Source: JAAYJR01 sp964545315 (GTDB lineage Bacteria > Bacteroidota > Bacteroidia > Bacteroidales > Prolixibacteraceae). Taken from it: 64,000 nt of DNA. The position numbers and the translations under genes are program-made. Below the pieces are notes generated by a model. That model saw only the letters and a list, made by a program, of their open reading frames with translations, had not been told where the DNA came from and ran no database searches. Positions within the stretch are counted from its first letter, which is position 1. Every line of letters starts with the position of its first letter. Shown piece after piece: positions 36,601 through 45,700 of this stretch. Location of the stretch: positions 1-64,000 of the forward strand of contig CAZJGI010000004.1 of NCBI GenBank assembly GCA_964545315.1, written 5' to 3'.

Positions 36601-36699
36601 TGTTGTACCGAAAAAATCAGTTTTTTGAGCTGACAGATCAGATCCGGGGCTGACAATCAATGACAGAATTAATAATAATAACAGATATTTAGTTTTCAT
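33625..36699 (-). CDS. Large exported tetratricopeptide-repeat protein
   Basis: The ATG at 36699 begins a signal peptide (KTKYLLLLLILSLIVSPG) and is preferred to a TTG at 36720. The protein is about 1024 residues, almost wholly TPR-like helical pairs from end to end (YNSAYRLFEKV, YTKAIPYLEYY, YQKAVPLLENA, YNEAIDYFDLSLKNG, YVQATKNYQEI and many more). Such proteins are scaffolds. With the barrel gene directly downstream, it is likely a periplasmic or outer-membrane-associated assembly partner of that barrel. Function unknown. Confidence 0.88.
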   Translation of the reverse strand: MKTKYLLLLLILSLIVSPGSDLSAQKTDFFGTTEEEIQLARDLFNQGKYNSAYRLFEKVQKKSEPKSEIYSEAIFYKAISALKSGQSAGYKLVSKFIEEYPESPYIERAWFNLGDYQFDHRNYNSVIQSYSKIDRSALNENDRVKMQYQNGYSNLMMENNEQALVEFTQIKDKNNIYSKPATYYWAHLMYLDENYQSALEGFSALNNDPVYSKVIPIYVSHIYYKQQKYNEIVNYTVNIINDVEEEHKCELSKIVGDSYFHLREYTKAIPYLEYYYDTPALKTREDNYILGYCYYNTEQYQKAVPLLENASKGKDEMAQNAYYHLADCYIKLNEKEKARVAFDAASEFDFNERIKEDALFSYAKLTYELSYSPFNETIKAFDRYITLYPNSQRNTEAYRYLTEVFMVTRNYRDAIASIEKIEVKSSEILRAYQRVTFYHGLELFNNLAYNEAIDYFDLSLKNGSHSRELNARALFWKAEAHYRTGNYRGSVETYTDFLKTAGSFSLPEYADAEYNLAYAYFKLEDYNSAGTHFRNYINSVKSKRTEKVADAYNRVGDYYFLNTNYSLARQNYQQAFDMNLYDPDYSLYQIAFCLGLEHNQQGKINNLERMLSGFPDSDYADDAYFELGRAHERLGQYVQATKNYQEIISGHKQSVYYPKALLQMGLINYNSGDYNQALANYKIVAENFSGTPEAQTALLGIKNCYVEMNNVDGYFAYTRNLGGGASIVTSSEQDSLIFLSAERLYMSGDTQATASLQRYLNEFPNGSFIINARFYLAELYYKEENYSMANEHYSFVAKQPNNIFSEQAISRASELTFNAGQYQEALDLFNRLETLAGSKWNLLKAYTGQMRCNFELKRYNEAINAAEKVKKSDVANEGWLREADFITGKSGYVTGNYASAIEPLKRVATDTKIAQGAEAKFLLSDIWYKQNQKKAAEDEIMDFINKGTPFQYWLGKAFLVLADIYLDRNDQFQAKHTLRSVVENYGNTEDGIKEEAARKLAEIESSEQMDQQKAKDSSFQLKIN

Positions 36700-36768
36700 G
36701 TTTTTGAAGTTACTAAACAAATAACTGTGGAGTTACTATGTTTATTATTTGTAAATTAAAAAAATAAA

Positions 36769-38001
36769 TCAGATAAATGGCTTAAATATATCTTTAAGCG
36801 TGTTTTCTTCATTTTCCCATGTGAGTTCCTTACCAGCTTTTATTAGGTTCTTTTTCCATTTTTTTCTTACGGTTTCATCATATAATGCTTTATTGAAAGC
36901 TTCTGCAAGTATTTCAGGCTCTGGCGAAGAGATAACTTCTCCTACGCCGTAGTGTCTTACGATTGCTGCCATTTCGGGCAGGTTTGTTACAATAACCGGT
37001 ACTCCGGCCTGAATATAATCAAAAAGTTTGTTTGGCAAAGTAAAATGGTAGTTCAGCCCCATATCTTCTTCAATTGATAATCCGACATATGCCTTAGGGG
37101 TCAGTTTTGCCAGTTCTTCAATCGACAGTCTGCCTTTTAATTCTGCTTTATGTTGCATATTGGCACCAGTGATGAGTTTTTCCAGTTCATTTTTAATACT
37201 GCCGTCTCCAGCAATTACCAACTTTGCACCCTCAACATATTTCATTGCCAGTATTGCCTGATGAAGCCCCCGGCCTTCATTCAGAGCTCCCTGATAAAGG
37301 ATAATTTTAGGCATTCCGGTATTGTTTGCATCTGTTTCAGGTGTCTTGTAAACATGCGAAGATATATTTCTGACAACCTTGAAATCAGTTCCATATTTAT
37401 CATTATATATCTTTGCAATTGAATTACACACTGTATATGCATACTTAATACGAGGAAGCATTAACTGTTCAAGCCATTCCCAAATGATCCTGACTGTTCC
37501 GCGTTTTATCAGCTGGGGTGATTCTGTAAAATATTCGTGACTGTCGTATACTAATGGTTTATTTTTGATTTTGGAAATTATAAAATTGGCTGTAAGAGAA
37601 TCCAGGTCATTTGATAGAAGAAGATCAAATTTAGAAAAGAGGAGATAAAAAAAGAGTCTGATATTAAAACATGCATAAAACATAAATCCCTTATTAAATA
37701 ATAATTTCAGTCTTTTTGTTTTATAAATACGTGGCACTAATCCCGGGGCTTCTGTTAACAATCGACCGATAAGCAATATATCGAAACCCATCTTATACAG
37801 TGTCATACAAACTTTATGTACCCTGTTGTCCGAAACAAGGTCGCTGGTAGCAGAAACAATAATTCTCTTTTTATTTTTTGGTTTCACTGCGGTATTACTC
37901 TTTTTTTTGTAAAAATCGTAAAAATTTTTCAAGGACGGTAAAATGTTGTGATAAATGACAGATTGAACATCAATGATTATTATTTGTTGGATATAAGGCA
38001 A
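36769..38001 (-). CDS. GT4-type glycosyltransferase
   Basis: A glycosyltransferase of the GT-B fold. The N-terminal Rossmann half begins about residue 43 (KKRIIVSATSDLVSDNRVHK), followed by PLVYDSHEYFTES. The C-terminal half has the family-4 marks ILYQGALNEGRGLHQAILAM (acceptor/donor pocket), LVIAGDGS, GLSIEEDMGLNYHFTLPNKLFDYIQ and the EX7E-like region near GVPVIVTNLPEM. The start is uncertain: the frame extends to a TTG at 38001, while a GTG at 37887 would begin just before the conserved core. It probably transfers a sugar to a cell-envelope glycan. Divergent from the metal exporter. Confidence 0.88.
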   Translation of the reverse strand: MPYIQQIIIIDVQSVIYHNILPSLKNFYDFYKKKSNTAVKPKNKKRIIVSATSDLVSDNRVHKVCMTLYKMGFDILLIGRLLTEAPGLVPRIYKTKRLKLLFNKGFMFYACFNIRLFFYLLFSKFDLLLSNDLDSLTANFIISKIKNKPLVYDSHEYFTESPQLIKRGTVRIIWEWLEQLMLPRIKYAYTVCNSIAKIYNDKYGTDFKVVRNISSHVYKTPETDANNTGMPKIILYQGALNEGRGLHQAILAMKYVEGAKLVIAGDGSIKNELEKLITGANMQHKAELKGRLSIEELAKLTPKAYVGLSIEEDMGLNYHFTLPNKLFDYIQAGVPVIVTNLPEMAAIVRHYGVGEVISSPEPEILAEAFNKALYDETVRKKWKKNLIKAGKELTWENEENTLKDIFKPFI

Positions 38002-38056
38002 AAGCTTTTTTATCTTTTATTAATATTTGGTAATTTGCAAATGAATTTTAAAAATT

Positions 38057-38950
38057 ATGGTACATACCCATAGCCATAACGTTGCTAAAACTTCACATAA
38101 CAGGGCATTTGCAGTTGGAATTTTATTGAACATAGGATTTGTTATCGTTGAGGTTATTTATGGATTTATATCCAACTCCTCTGCTTTGCTCGCCGATGCC
38201 GGCCATAATATGAGTGATGTTTTAGGGCTTGCTTTTGCCTGGACTGCCTCCTGGCTTGCAACTATTAAGCCCCGGGGCAAATATACCTACGGTTTAAGGA
38301 AGACTACAATATTAGTGGCTTTACTTAATGCTTTCATGCTTTTTGCAGCTGTTATTGCCATAGGCTGGGATGCATTCAGGAAGCTACTGGAACCACAACC
38401 GGTTATCGGGAGTCAGGTTATTTTCGTAGCCACAACAGGAGTAATAATAAATACTATTAGTGCCTTGCTATTTCTGAAAGGTCAGAAAAATGACCTGAAT
38501 ATAAGAGGGGCTTTTTTGCATATGGCTGCTGATGCCGCAGTTTCACTTGGCGTTGTTGTTGCCGGAGCACTTATCATCTTTACCGGAGAGTTATGGATTG
38601 ATCCGGTGATGAGTTATATAATAATAGCAGTTATTTTGTATGGTACATGGAATTTATTCTCAGATTCTGTCAATCTGGCTCTTGATGCAGTTCCAAAAAA
38701 TATAGATGTGGAAAAGGTGCGTCAGTTTATAGAAGCACAAACCGGTGTTGAGAGTCTTCATGATCTTCATATTTGGGCAATGAGTACCACCCAGACTGCA
38801 CTGACCGCACATCTTGTTATGCCGGGCGGTAATGATGATGAATTTATATCATTGATGCAGTCAGCATTGAAACAGAAGTTTAATATTGGCCATACTACCT
38901 TCCAGATAGAGAGGAGCGACCTTCAGCAAAATTGCGAGGATAACTGCTAA
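38057..38950 (+). CDS. CDF-family divalent metal cation exporter (CzcD/ZitB type)
   Basis: A 297-residue membrane protein with six helices. The metal-site motifs are DAGHNMSD (about residues 47-54) in helix 2 and HMAADAAVSLG (about 155-165) in helix 5, as in Zn2+/H+ antiporters CzcD and ZitB. A histidine-rich N-terminus (HTHSH) and a C-terminal cytosolic metal-binding domain with LHDLHIWAMS complete it. It exports zinc or a related cation. It ends in a 4-base tail-to-tail overlap with fabD on the opposite strand. Confidence 0.95.
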   Translation: MVHTHSHNVAKTSHNRAFAVGILLNIGFVIVEVIYGFISNSSALLADAGHNMSDVLGLAFAWTASWLATIKPRGKYTYGLRKTTILVALLNAFMLFAAVIAIGWDAFRKLLEPQPVIGSQVIFVATTGVIINTISALLFLKGQKNDLNIRGAFLHMAADAAVSLGVVVAGALIIFTGELWIDPVMSYIIIAVILYGTWNLFSDSVNLALDAVPKNIDVEKVRQFIEAQTGVESLHDLHIWAMSTTQTALTAHLVMPGGNDDEFISLMQSALKQKFNIGHTTFQIERSDLQQNCEDNC

Positions 38951-39822
38951 TTTATCCCTGAGACAATCGCATTGCCATCTATTTTTCTGACTAATCCCTG
39001 GAGGACTTTTCCGGGGCCTATCTCTGTGAATGAGGTTGCCCCGTCAGCTATCATGTTCAAAACAGTTTGGGTCCACCTTACAGGAGATGTCAATTGAGCT
39101 GTCAGGTTTAATCTTATATCTTCGGGATTAGTAACAGCTTTGGCGGTTACATTTTGATAAACCGGACAAGCCGGTCTGTTAATTATTGTTTCTCTTATAG
39201 CAGCTTCAAGTTCTTCCCTTGCCGGTTCCATATACCGGGAGTGAAAGCCACCGCTCACAGGCAATTTTATAGCTCGCCGGGCCCCTTTATCCAGAAGAAT
39301 CTTACAAGCCCGTTCTATTCCTGTCACCGGTCCTGAAATTACAAGTTGTCCGGGACAGTTATAATTTGCAGGTATTACATTGTCATCAACTTCTTTACAG
39401 GCTTCTTCAACAATTTCATCGCTGAGCCCCACTATTGCGGCCATTGCAGAAGGTTCAGCCTCACATGCCTTTTGCATGGCTGCTGCACGTTTAAATACCA
39501 GCCTTAATCCATCTTCAAAAGAAAGCGCCCCACTTGCCGTTAAAGCAGAAAACTCCCCAAGAGAGTGGCCTGCAACCATGTCAGGATTAAATTCAGTAAG
39601 TGTTTTGGCAAGGATTACCGAATGTAGAAAAATAGCAGGCTGGGTGACTCTTGTCTGTTTAAGGTCTTCATCTGACCCTTCAAACATAATCTGTGTAATG
39701 TTGAAACCCAGTATTTCATTTGCTTTTTCAAACATAGCTCTCGCTATCGATGAATTTTCAAACAGATCTTTGCCCATTCCTGTATGCTGGGCCCCTTGTC
39801 CGGGGAAAATGTATGCTTGCAT
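38947..39822 (-). CDS. fabD: Malonyl-CoA:ACP transacylase
   Basis: The ATG at 39822 gives the standard start QAYIFPGQGAQHTGMG; longer starts lack this form. The 291-residue enzyme has the nucleophile Ser87 in VAGHSLGEFSAL, GQGAQ at residues 8-12 and the GGFHSRYM motif with the catalytic histidine. It moves malonyl from CoA to acyl carrier protein for fatty-acid chain extension. No other fab genes lie nearby. It is 16 bases from the end of the histidine-kinase gene upstream on the same strand, so it may be co-transcribed with it. Confidence 0.96.
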   Translation of the reverse strand: MQAYIFPGQGAQHTGMGKDLFENSSIARAMFEKANEILGFNITQIMFEGSDEDLKQTRVTQPAIFLHSVILAKTLTEFNPDMVAGHSLGEFSALTASGALSFEDGLRLVFKRAAAMQKACEAEPSAMAAIVGLSDEIVEEACKEVDDNVIPANYNCPGQLVISGPVTGIERACKILLDKGARRAIKLPVSGGFHSRYMEPAREELEAAIRETIINRPACPVYQNVTAKAVTNPEDIRLNLTAQLTSPVRWTQTVLNMIADGATSFTEIGPGKVLQGLVRKIDGNAIVSGIN

Positions 39823-39838
39823 AGTATCAATATTAATT

Positions 39839-41635
39839 TTAAATGACAGGAAGTTCAAACCAGAATTTAGCCCCTTTGCCCGGATTGCCTGTACTTTCAA
39901 CCCCGACCCTTCCTCCCAGTTTGTCTATAATACGTTTTACAATTGACAGCCCAAGCCCGTAACCATGGGCTTTTTCAGGGGCAAGACGGGCATATTTTTT
40001 AAAAAGCTTTGTTTGTTCTTGTTTTGTAATACCATTGCCATTGTCTTTTATCCAGAATTTAATAAAATTGTCTGTCTGCTGATCAGCTCCAACTTCAATC
40101 TGGGGAGGCGTGCCTCCGTATTTTATGGCATTACTGATATAGTTAACCCATACCTCTTCAACCCAGGGGGCATGTCCCAGGGCATCAGGCCAGGAATCAG
40201 GTGTTTTGATCTGAACATTATATTCCCTGATCATTACAGCCAGTTGATTTACTGCTTCTTTAAAAATGTTTGCCATGATCAGTGGTTTCGTTTCAATTCT
40301 TTCATTTCTAACCGTTGCAAGAATGAGCAATTCTTCTGTTATGTGCATTGCTTTTTGAGCAGCATTTTTAATCAGGTCCGACAGTTCCGTTAAAAATCCA
40401 CTATCACTGATTTCAGAGATATGTTCTTTTATGACCTCACTCGAAGAGTATATAGACCCAAGTGAATTTCTCAGGTCATGCGCAATAGTATGTGCAAAAG
40501 CATCCAGATCATCAATTAATTTGCCACGCTGCTCTATCTCCTCAAGCAGATTCCTGTTGGTATCCTTCAACTTTTCTTCTCCTAATTTAAGTGAGGTGAT
40601 GTTATGAATTTGTATCAGGTGTCCTGAAAGAATATTTTTTTGGTTCAGCAGGGGAGAAACCAGAACCTGATAAAAATTTCTTTCTCCGTTATTCTTTAAT
40701 TCCAGATTAAATTGTTTGTTATCATTCCCCTTTGCTGAATTAATTAATTCCGGATATTGTGAGAAAACTTCGTTGAATTGTTTTTGTACTATTGATTTTA
40801 TATTCAGGTTAAAGATATCTGATAAAGACGGATTATGATCTTCTATAAGTCCTTTCGAATTTATTACCAATACCCCGTCATCCATTGTATCAATAAGTTT
40901 GTTCCTGGCATAAGGTATAAGCTCAAACATTCCGAAACTTAATGTGCCAATTGTAATTACTATTCCGCTGAACACAAATAAAACCGGGGTTGAATCAAAG
41001 CCTGGTAAAGGATTTATTTTGACTATATACATAAGATTACCCATAAGAGGAACTAAAGTTGCCAGAATTAATATTATTACCTGGGCTTTATATTGACTGG
41101 AATATCCCAAAAATGAGCGGATAAGATTAAAGAGCCCCAGACATATAAGTAAAATTGAATATAACCAAAACATACGGAACCAGAAACCGTATTCGTACAA
41201 CAGCATATTTTTATCCTGATCATGAATGACAGAAGTCCAGATCAGATTGTGATGCTCATTTGTAAGAACCAGGACAATGGTGAGAAAAGGTATTATCGAT
41301 AAAAGAGCCAGGTCAGGTATTTTTATTTTGTATGTCGGCTGACTGAATGCTTTAGCGAAATGGTAATAAAATACAGGAATAAAAGCTATTCCGAAATATG
41401 ATATTTTTGACCATAAAATCTTCGTTTCTGTATTCGATGAAATAAATTCCATGCCATATGTGAATGACCACACTGCTGCACTAATAATAATATATATTAA
41501 ATATTTTACTTCAGGTGCTTTTCTGTATTTGAAAATTATCCCAATAGTCGCAGCAGCAGCAATCACTGCAAAAAACTGAATGATGCTTGCTCTTGGTAAA
41601 AAAGTTAAAACAATATAGTTGAATTTTTCCATCAT
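39839..41635 (-). CDS. Sensor histidine kinase with 7TM-type N-terminal sensor and PAS domain
   Basis: A 598-residue protein. Seven hydrophobic helices lie in residues about 15-240 and match the histidine-kinase 7TM sensor domain (PF16927). A PAS-like domain follows (about 245-350; DDGVLVINSKGLIEDHNPS). The HisKA dimer domain has the phospho-acceptor histidine in AHTIAHDLRNSLGSI (about residue 385). The HATPase part ends with GLGLSIVKRIIDKLGG. The cognate response regulator is not adjacent; the following gene is fabD. Signal and target are unknown. Confidence 0.93.
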   Translation of the reverse strand: MMEKFNYIVLTFLPRASIIQFFAVIAAAATIGIIFKYRKAPEVKYLIYIIISAAVWSFTYGMEFISSNTETKILWSKISYFGIAFIPVFYYHFAKAFSQPTYKIKIPDLALLSIIPFLTIVLVLTNEHHNLIWTSVIHDQDKNMLLYEYGFWFRMFWLYSILLICLGLFNLIRSFLGYSSQYKAQVIILILATLVPLMGNLMYIVKINPLPGFDSTPVLFVFSGIVITIGTLSFGMFELIPYARNKLIDTMDDGVLVINSKGLIEDHNPSLSDIFNLNIKSIVQKQFNEVFSQYPELINSAKGNDNKQFNLELKNNGERNFYQVLVSPLLNQKNILSGHLIQIHNITSLKLGEEKLKDTNRNLLEEIEQRGKLIDDLDAFAHTIAHDLRNSLGSIYSSSEVIKEHISEISDSGFLTELSDLIKNAAQKAMHITEELLILATVRNERIETKPLIMANIFKEAVNQLAVMIREYNVQIKTPDSWPDALGHAPWVEEVWVNYISNAIKYGGTPPQIEVGADQQTDNFIKFWIKDNGNGITKQEQTKLFKKYARLAPEKAHGYGLGLSIVKRIIDKLGGRVGVESTGNPGKGAKFWFELPVI

Positions 41636-42030
41636 GGGTTTAATGATGTGAAAATAACGTTTTTTTCGATAAAATTAAAGTAGTTTGTCATCATAAAATT
41701 TTCAAATGTTACAATTCATTTTTTACATAATAATATATAACATAGCGTTAATATTATTCATTTTTTAAAAATTAACTTTCCTTTGGATACAGACCCGGAT
41801 AATATTAATCAAATAATTGTCAAAAGTATTTTTCATTTGATATTTATCCAAATATATTTTTGGATTTATCATAGTTTTTATAAATGAGAATTGTATTTTT
41901 TCTGAACAAATGTGACTAAGACCTTAAAATAATCTTCAAATTTTAAAAATCAGTCATGTTTTTGGAATACGGACTGCTTATTTATCTTGATTATTTTTGA
42001 AATTTACTTTTAATATAGACATCAGTATTA

Positions 42031-42038
42031 TACTTTTG
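42031..42038 (+). promoter_or_regulatory. Predicted Bacteroidetes -7 box ahead of the exported unknown protein
   Basis: TACTTTTG matches TAnnTTTG. Transcription would begin around 42043-42047, leaving a leader of about 150 bases before the ATG at 42196. No good -33 box was found. Confidence 0.45.
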
Positions 42039-42047
42039 TATATGACA

Positions 42048-42097
42048 GGAGCTCATACTTGTTTTAGTAATTTAAATTTTAATTACAATTGAGCTCC
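42048..42097 (+). promoter_or_regulatory. Leader hairpin
   Basis: GGAGCTCA (42048-42055) pairs exactly with TGAGCTCC (42090-42097). Inside, GTAATTTAAA (42067-42076) pairs with TTTTAATTAC (42077-42086) with one mismatch. The hairpin would form the very 5' end of the transcript from the predicted promoter. Confidence 0.5.
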
Positions 42098-42182
42098 GAA
42101 CTCGGATACAATTATCGGATGCAGATTTGATTTTGATGACGTGGGTATATGAAGTTGCTTAATTTACATTTGGAAAGAATAC

Positions 42183-42187
42183 CGGAG
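42183..42187 (+). promoter_or_regulatory. Strong Shine-Dalgarno site of the exported unknown protein
   Basis: A full GGAGG lies eight bases before the ATG at 42196. Most genes in this window lack such a site, so this one decides the start and suggests that initiation depends on an exposed leader. Confidence 0.6.
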
Positions 42188-42195
42188 GCTGTAGC

Positions 42196-42726
42196 ATGAT
42201 ATTAAGAATAGTATGTTTGCTGGTTATTGCGTTTTACGGTTCCTCTGCACAGGAGTTGCTGATGCCGTTAGTTCCGGGATATGATTCGCTGATGACAGAT
42301 ACCGGCCATCATTATTTTTATCCTGTTATCCAAGAGAATATCTTTCTTCCACTTTCTGCACATACAGTAGAATTACCTGATTTTAATATTAAAGAAGAGT
42401 TAGGCCTGCGTAGAAATTATTTCATTTCAGAGTTTCCTTATGACAGGCTTGTTGCAGGCAATTTTTTTCCACTTTCTTTTGATATGGCATATCCCTTATT
42501 TATACACAATGGTGCTATATTAAGCGGAGCAAACTACAAACTTGGAGATCGATTATCTGTGGGAGGTTTCAGTTACGGCGGACACTCAATTTTTTCTGCC
42601 CCTTTCCCAAATCGTGGAGTTAATAATTTTGATTTTAGAGGTTCCACATTATTTATGCAATATAATATCTCCAAAAATTTTAAAATAGGTACCCATATTA
42701 ATGTTACCCGATACCCGGGGTATTAG
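42196..42726 (+). CDS. Exported protein of unknown function
   Basis: A 176-residue protein with a signal peptide (ILRIVCLLVIAFYGSSAQ). I do not recognise a named family. The second half alternates hydrophobic and polar residues with aromatic and glycine positions (LSVGGFSYGGHSIFSAPFPNRG, STLFMQYNISKNFKIGTHINVTRY), which suggests membrane-facing beta-strands or a small outer-membrane barrel fragment. The N-terminal half is rich in tyrosine and proline. It lies 52 bases before the AddA-like gene; co-transcription is possible but a functional link is not evident. Confidence 0.7.
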   Translation: MILRIVCLLVIAFYGSSAQELLMPLVPGYDSLMTDTGHHYFYPVIQENIFLPLSAHTVELPDFNIKEELGLRRNYFISEFPYDRLVAGNFFPLSFDMAYPLFIHNGAILSGANYKLGDRLSVGGFSYGGHSIFSAPFPNRGVNNFDFRGSTLFMQYNISKNFKIGTHINVTRYPGY

Positions 42727-42778
42727 AAAATTCCGGATAAGGGAAGTTTGTGATTTTACTAATTTACATGTCATTATA

Positions 42779-45700
42779 ATGTTAACTGTTTATAAAGCTT
42801 CTGCAGGATCAGGCAAGACATTTCATCTTGTTTTTGAATATATGAAGCTTCTGTTTATTGATCCGTTTAATTACCGGCACATTTTGGCCGTGACTTTTAC
42901 CAATAAGGCAGCTTTCGAAATGAAAAGCCGTATTCTGCGCCAGTTATTTTTACTTTCAGTTAATGAGGCTTCTCCCTATCTGAAATTATTGATGGAAGAA
43001 TTAAAGCTTTCAGAAAAAAATATAAGGGAGAAAGCATTACGGGTATTACAAAATATCCTGCACGACTACAGCAGATTTTCAGTCAGCACGATTGATTCAT
43101 TTACTCAACGTATTATAAGAGCTTTTAACAGGGAAACAGGAATATCCCCTCAGTTTACCCTGGGTTTGGATAATGACCCAATACTAGATGAAGCAGTTGA
43201 CCGCATGATTTCAAGATTAGATAGTGATAAACATCTGAGAGATTGGCTGGTAGGGTATAGTGAAGAAAAAATCAGAGAAAACCGGAGTCAGAGAATTGAA
43301 GATGATATAAAATTTCTCGGCAGTGAGTTGTTCAGGGAAAAATTTCAGATTTTTTTCCCTGACAGTAAAGATTCAGAATATTCAAGGGAGAATATTGAAA
43401 GTATACGAATTGAGTTGAATAAACTTATCTCCTGGTTTGAAAAGACACTTAAGCTGAAGGGGGTTAACGGAGTAAATGTTATCTTTTCAAATGGATTGGG
43501 GCCGGATGACTTTGCCGGGAAAAGCTATGGAATCGGAAATTTTTTTGTCAGGCTTTCAAAGGGGGTTATTCCTAACATTACCGATACTGTTTTGGCGTGT
43601 GCAGAGGATCCGGAGAAATGGTTTACACAAAAAAGTAATATTAAAGACAGGATCAGAAAAGTGGTTGAAGCTGAGCTGCGTCCTTTGTTAAAGGAAATTC
43701 TAAAATTTTATGAGGATAATGCACCACTCTTCAATGCATCTGTTGAAGTGTTGCGTCAACTAAGGGTGCTTGGTATTTTAACCGATCTTAAGGAGGAGAT
43801 TAAAGATATTTTGCATGAGAAAGGGATTCTCCAGATTTCTGATTCCAATTTATTATTAAGCAAAATTATTGGTAATACAGATACCCCTTTTATTTATGAG
43901 AAAACAGGTAACTGGTTCAATTATTATATAATTGATGAATTCCAGGATACATCCGGCTTGCAATGGAATAATTTTAAGCCACTTATTTCTAACGCCCTGT
44001 CTCAGGGATTTTCTGCTCTTATGGCTGGTGATGTTAAGCAGTCAATATACCGGTGGCGAAACAGTGACTGGAATATTCTGGCATCCGGGATTTATAATGA
44101 TTTTCCCCAATACCCAATGAATGAAATAAGGCTTGGACATAACTGGCGAAGCAGAAACAATATCATCGATTTCAATAATGTAGTTACTGGTGAACTGATA
44201 CAGGCTTTTAAAAAGTTTCTTTACGAAGATATTCAGGATGAAGTATATAAAGATAAACTTACGGACATATACAATAGTTATTTGCAAGAGCCTGGCATTA
44301 TTGCGGATGAACGTAATGGTTTGGCAGAGGTTAATTTTCTTTCACCGGATGACTTTTCAAGTAATGCTGTTGATTTTTTAATCGAGCAGGTTAAGTACCT
44401 TCAGGACAGAGGGATCAGTGCATCATCAACAGCAATTTTGATAAGGAAGAATGACGAGGGGCCAGGTATAGTAGAAAAATTTCTGGCTGCATCAGGCCTT
44501 CCTGAAAATAAAGGATATAATTTGTCTGTAATATCCGGAGAGTCGCTTTTCCTGTATGTTTCCAAAGGTGTTAATGTGGTTATGCTGGCTGTCAGTTTAC
44601 TTATTGACCCGGAAAACAGGATCAATAAAACAGCTCTTCTCTATTTTTGGCTTTCATGGTTAAAACCCAATCTTAAGAAGGAGGAAGTGTTATTTGTTGA
44701 AGAGCAAGCTGACAACGGATATCCTCAAAACAATGATCCGGATTTTTTTCTGAATAAAGATGACCTGGATGCAGTATTTGAAAGTGAACTGGGTCGAAAA
44801 ATATCAATTCTAAAAGAGAAAGTTCTGTTACTATCGCCTGATGAAACAATATCAACTATTTGTAAGCTGTTTGGACTGTTCAACTTAAGGGCAGAATTAC
44901 CTTTTTTACAAACCCTTATCGATAAGGCTGCTGAAATAAAGGCTTCGTATCCCAACGATCTTTCCAATTTGCTCTTATGGTGGAATGACAAGGGTTATAA
45001 AATATCAGTAAGTGTAAATGAAGATGTAGATGCCGTTAAGCTTCTTACTGTTCATAAAGCAAAAGGGCTTGAATTTGAAGCTGTGCTTTTACCATTTTTT
45101 AACTGGGATACATCCCCGGCCGGGAACAGGGCTCCGTTGATTTGGTGTCATTCTGATATAAGCCCCTTTAACCGGTTCCCGTTAGTTCCGGTAAAGTTCA
45201 CCTCCAGACTTGATAAAACTATTTTCAGAAATGATTACCTGAATGAAAAGGTCAATAGTTATATAGATACCCTTAATCTTGTATATGTTGCTTTAACAAG
45301 GGCAAAATCAGCACTTTTTGTTAGCTGCATTAATCCTGATGAAAAGAATATTAGTGGAAGAACTAAAAAAAATATTACAGCAATTAATTCTCTGCTGAGG
45401 TATTCCCTGAACAAAATGGCGGCTGAAAATAAATTTGCAGACTGCTGGTATGAAGACAAGACTATATTCAGATATGGTAACCTTCCGACCCTTGTGAATG
45501 AGAAAATTGTAATGCATACAGACCATCCCGGAAAGTATCATTTTTATGATTTTCATGACAGGATCAGATTACGTTTATCAAATGAAGACTCTAGCAGTGA
45601 AGAAGATAAAACCAGGTCGGTGAAAAATACAGGTAAATTGGTTCATGAAATTTTGGCAGCAGTTGAAACAGCAGATGATTTTGAAAAAGCCTGTGATGCC

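Larger units (their letters stand above)
41636..42195. other. AT-rich divergent spacer with promoter and structured leader
   Basis: This is the longest non-coding stretch in the window (560 bases). It contains a short inverted repeat (ATCCAAA at 41846-41852, TTTGGAT at 41859-41865), a second possible -7 box (TATTTTTG at 41855-41862), the predicted promoter box at 42031-42038 and the leader hairpin at 42048-42097. I found no open frame of note and no RNA gene. Confidence 0.6.

Noticed and set aside
39380..39946. 188-residue plus-strand open frame
   Set aside because: Antisense to fabD and the histidine kinase; a shadow of conserved coding sequence on the other strand.
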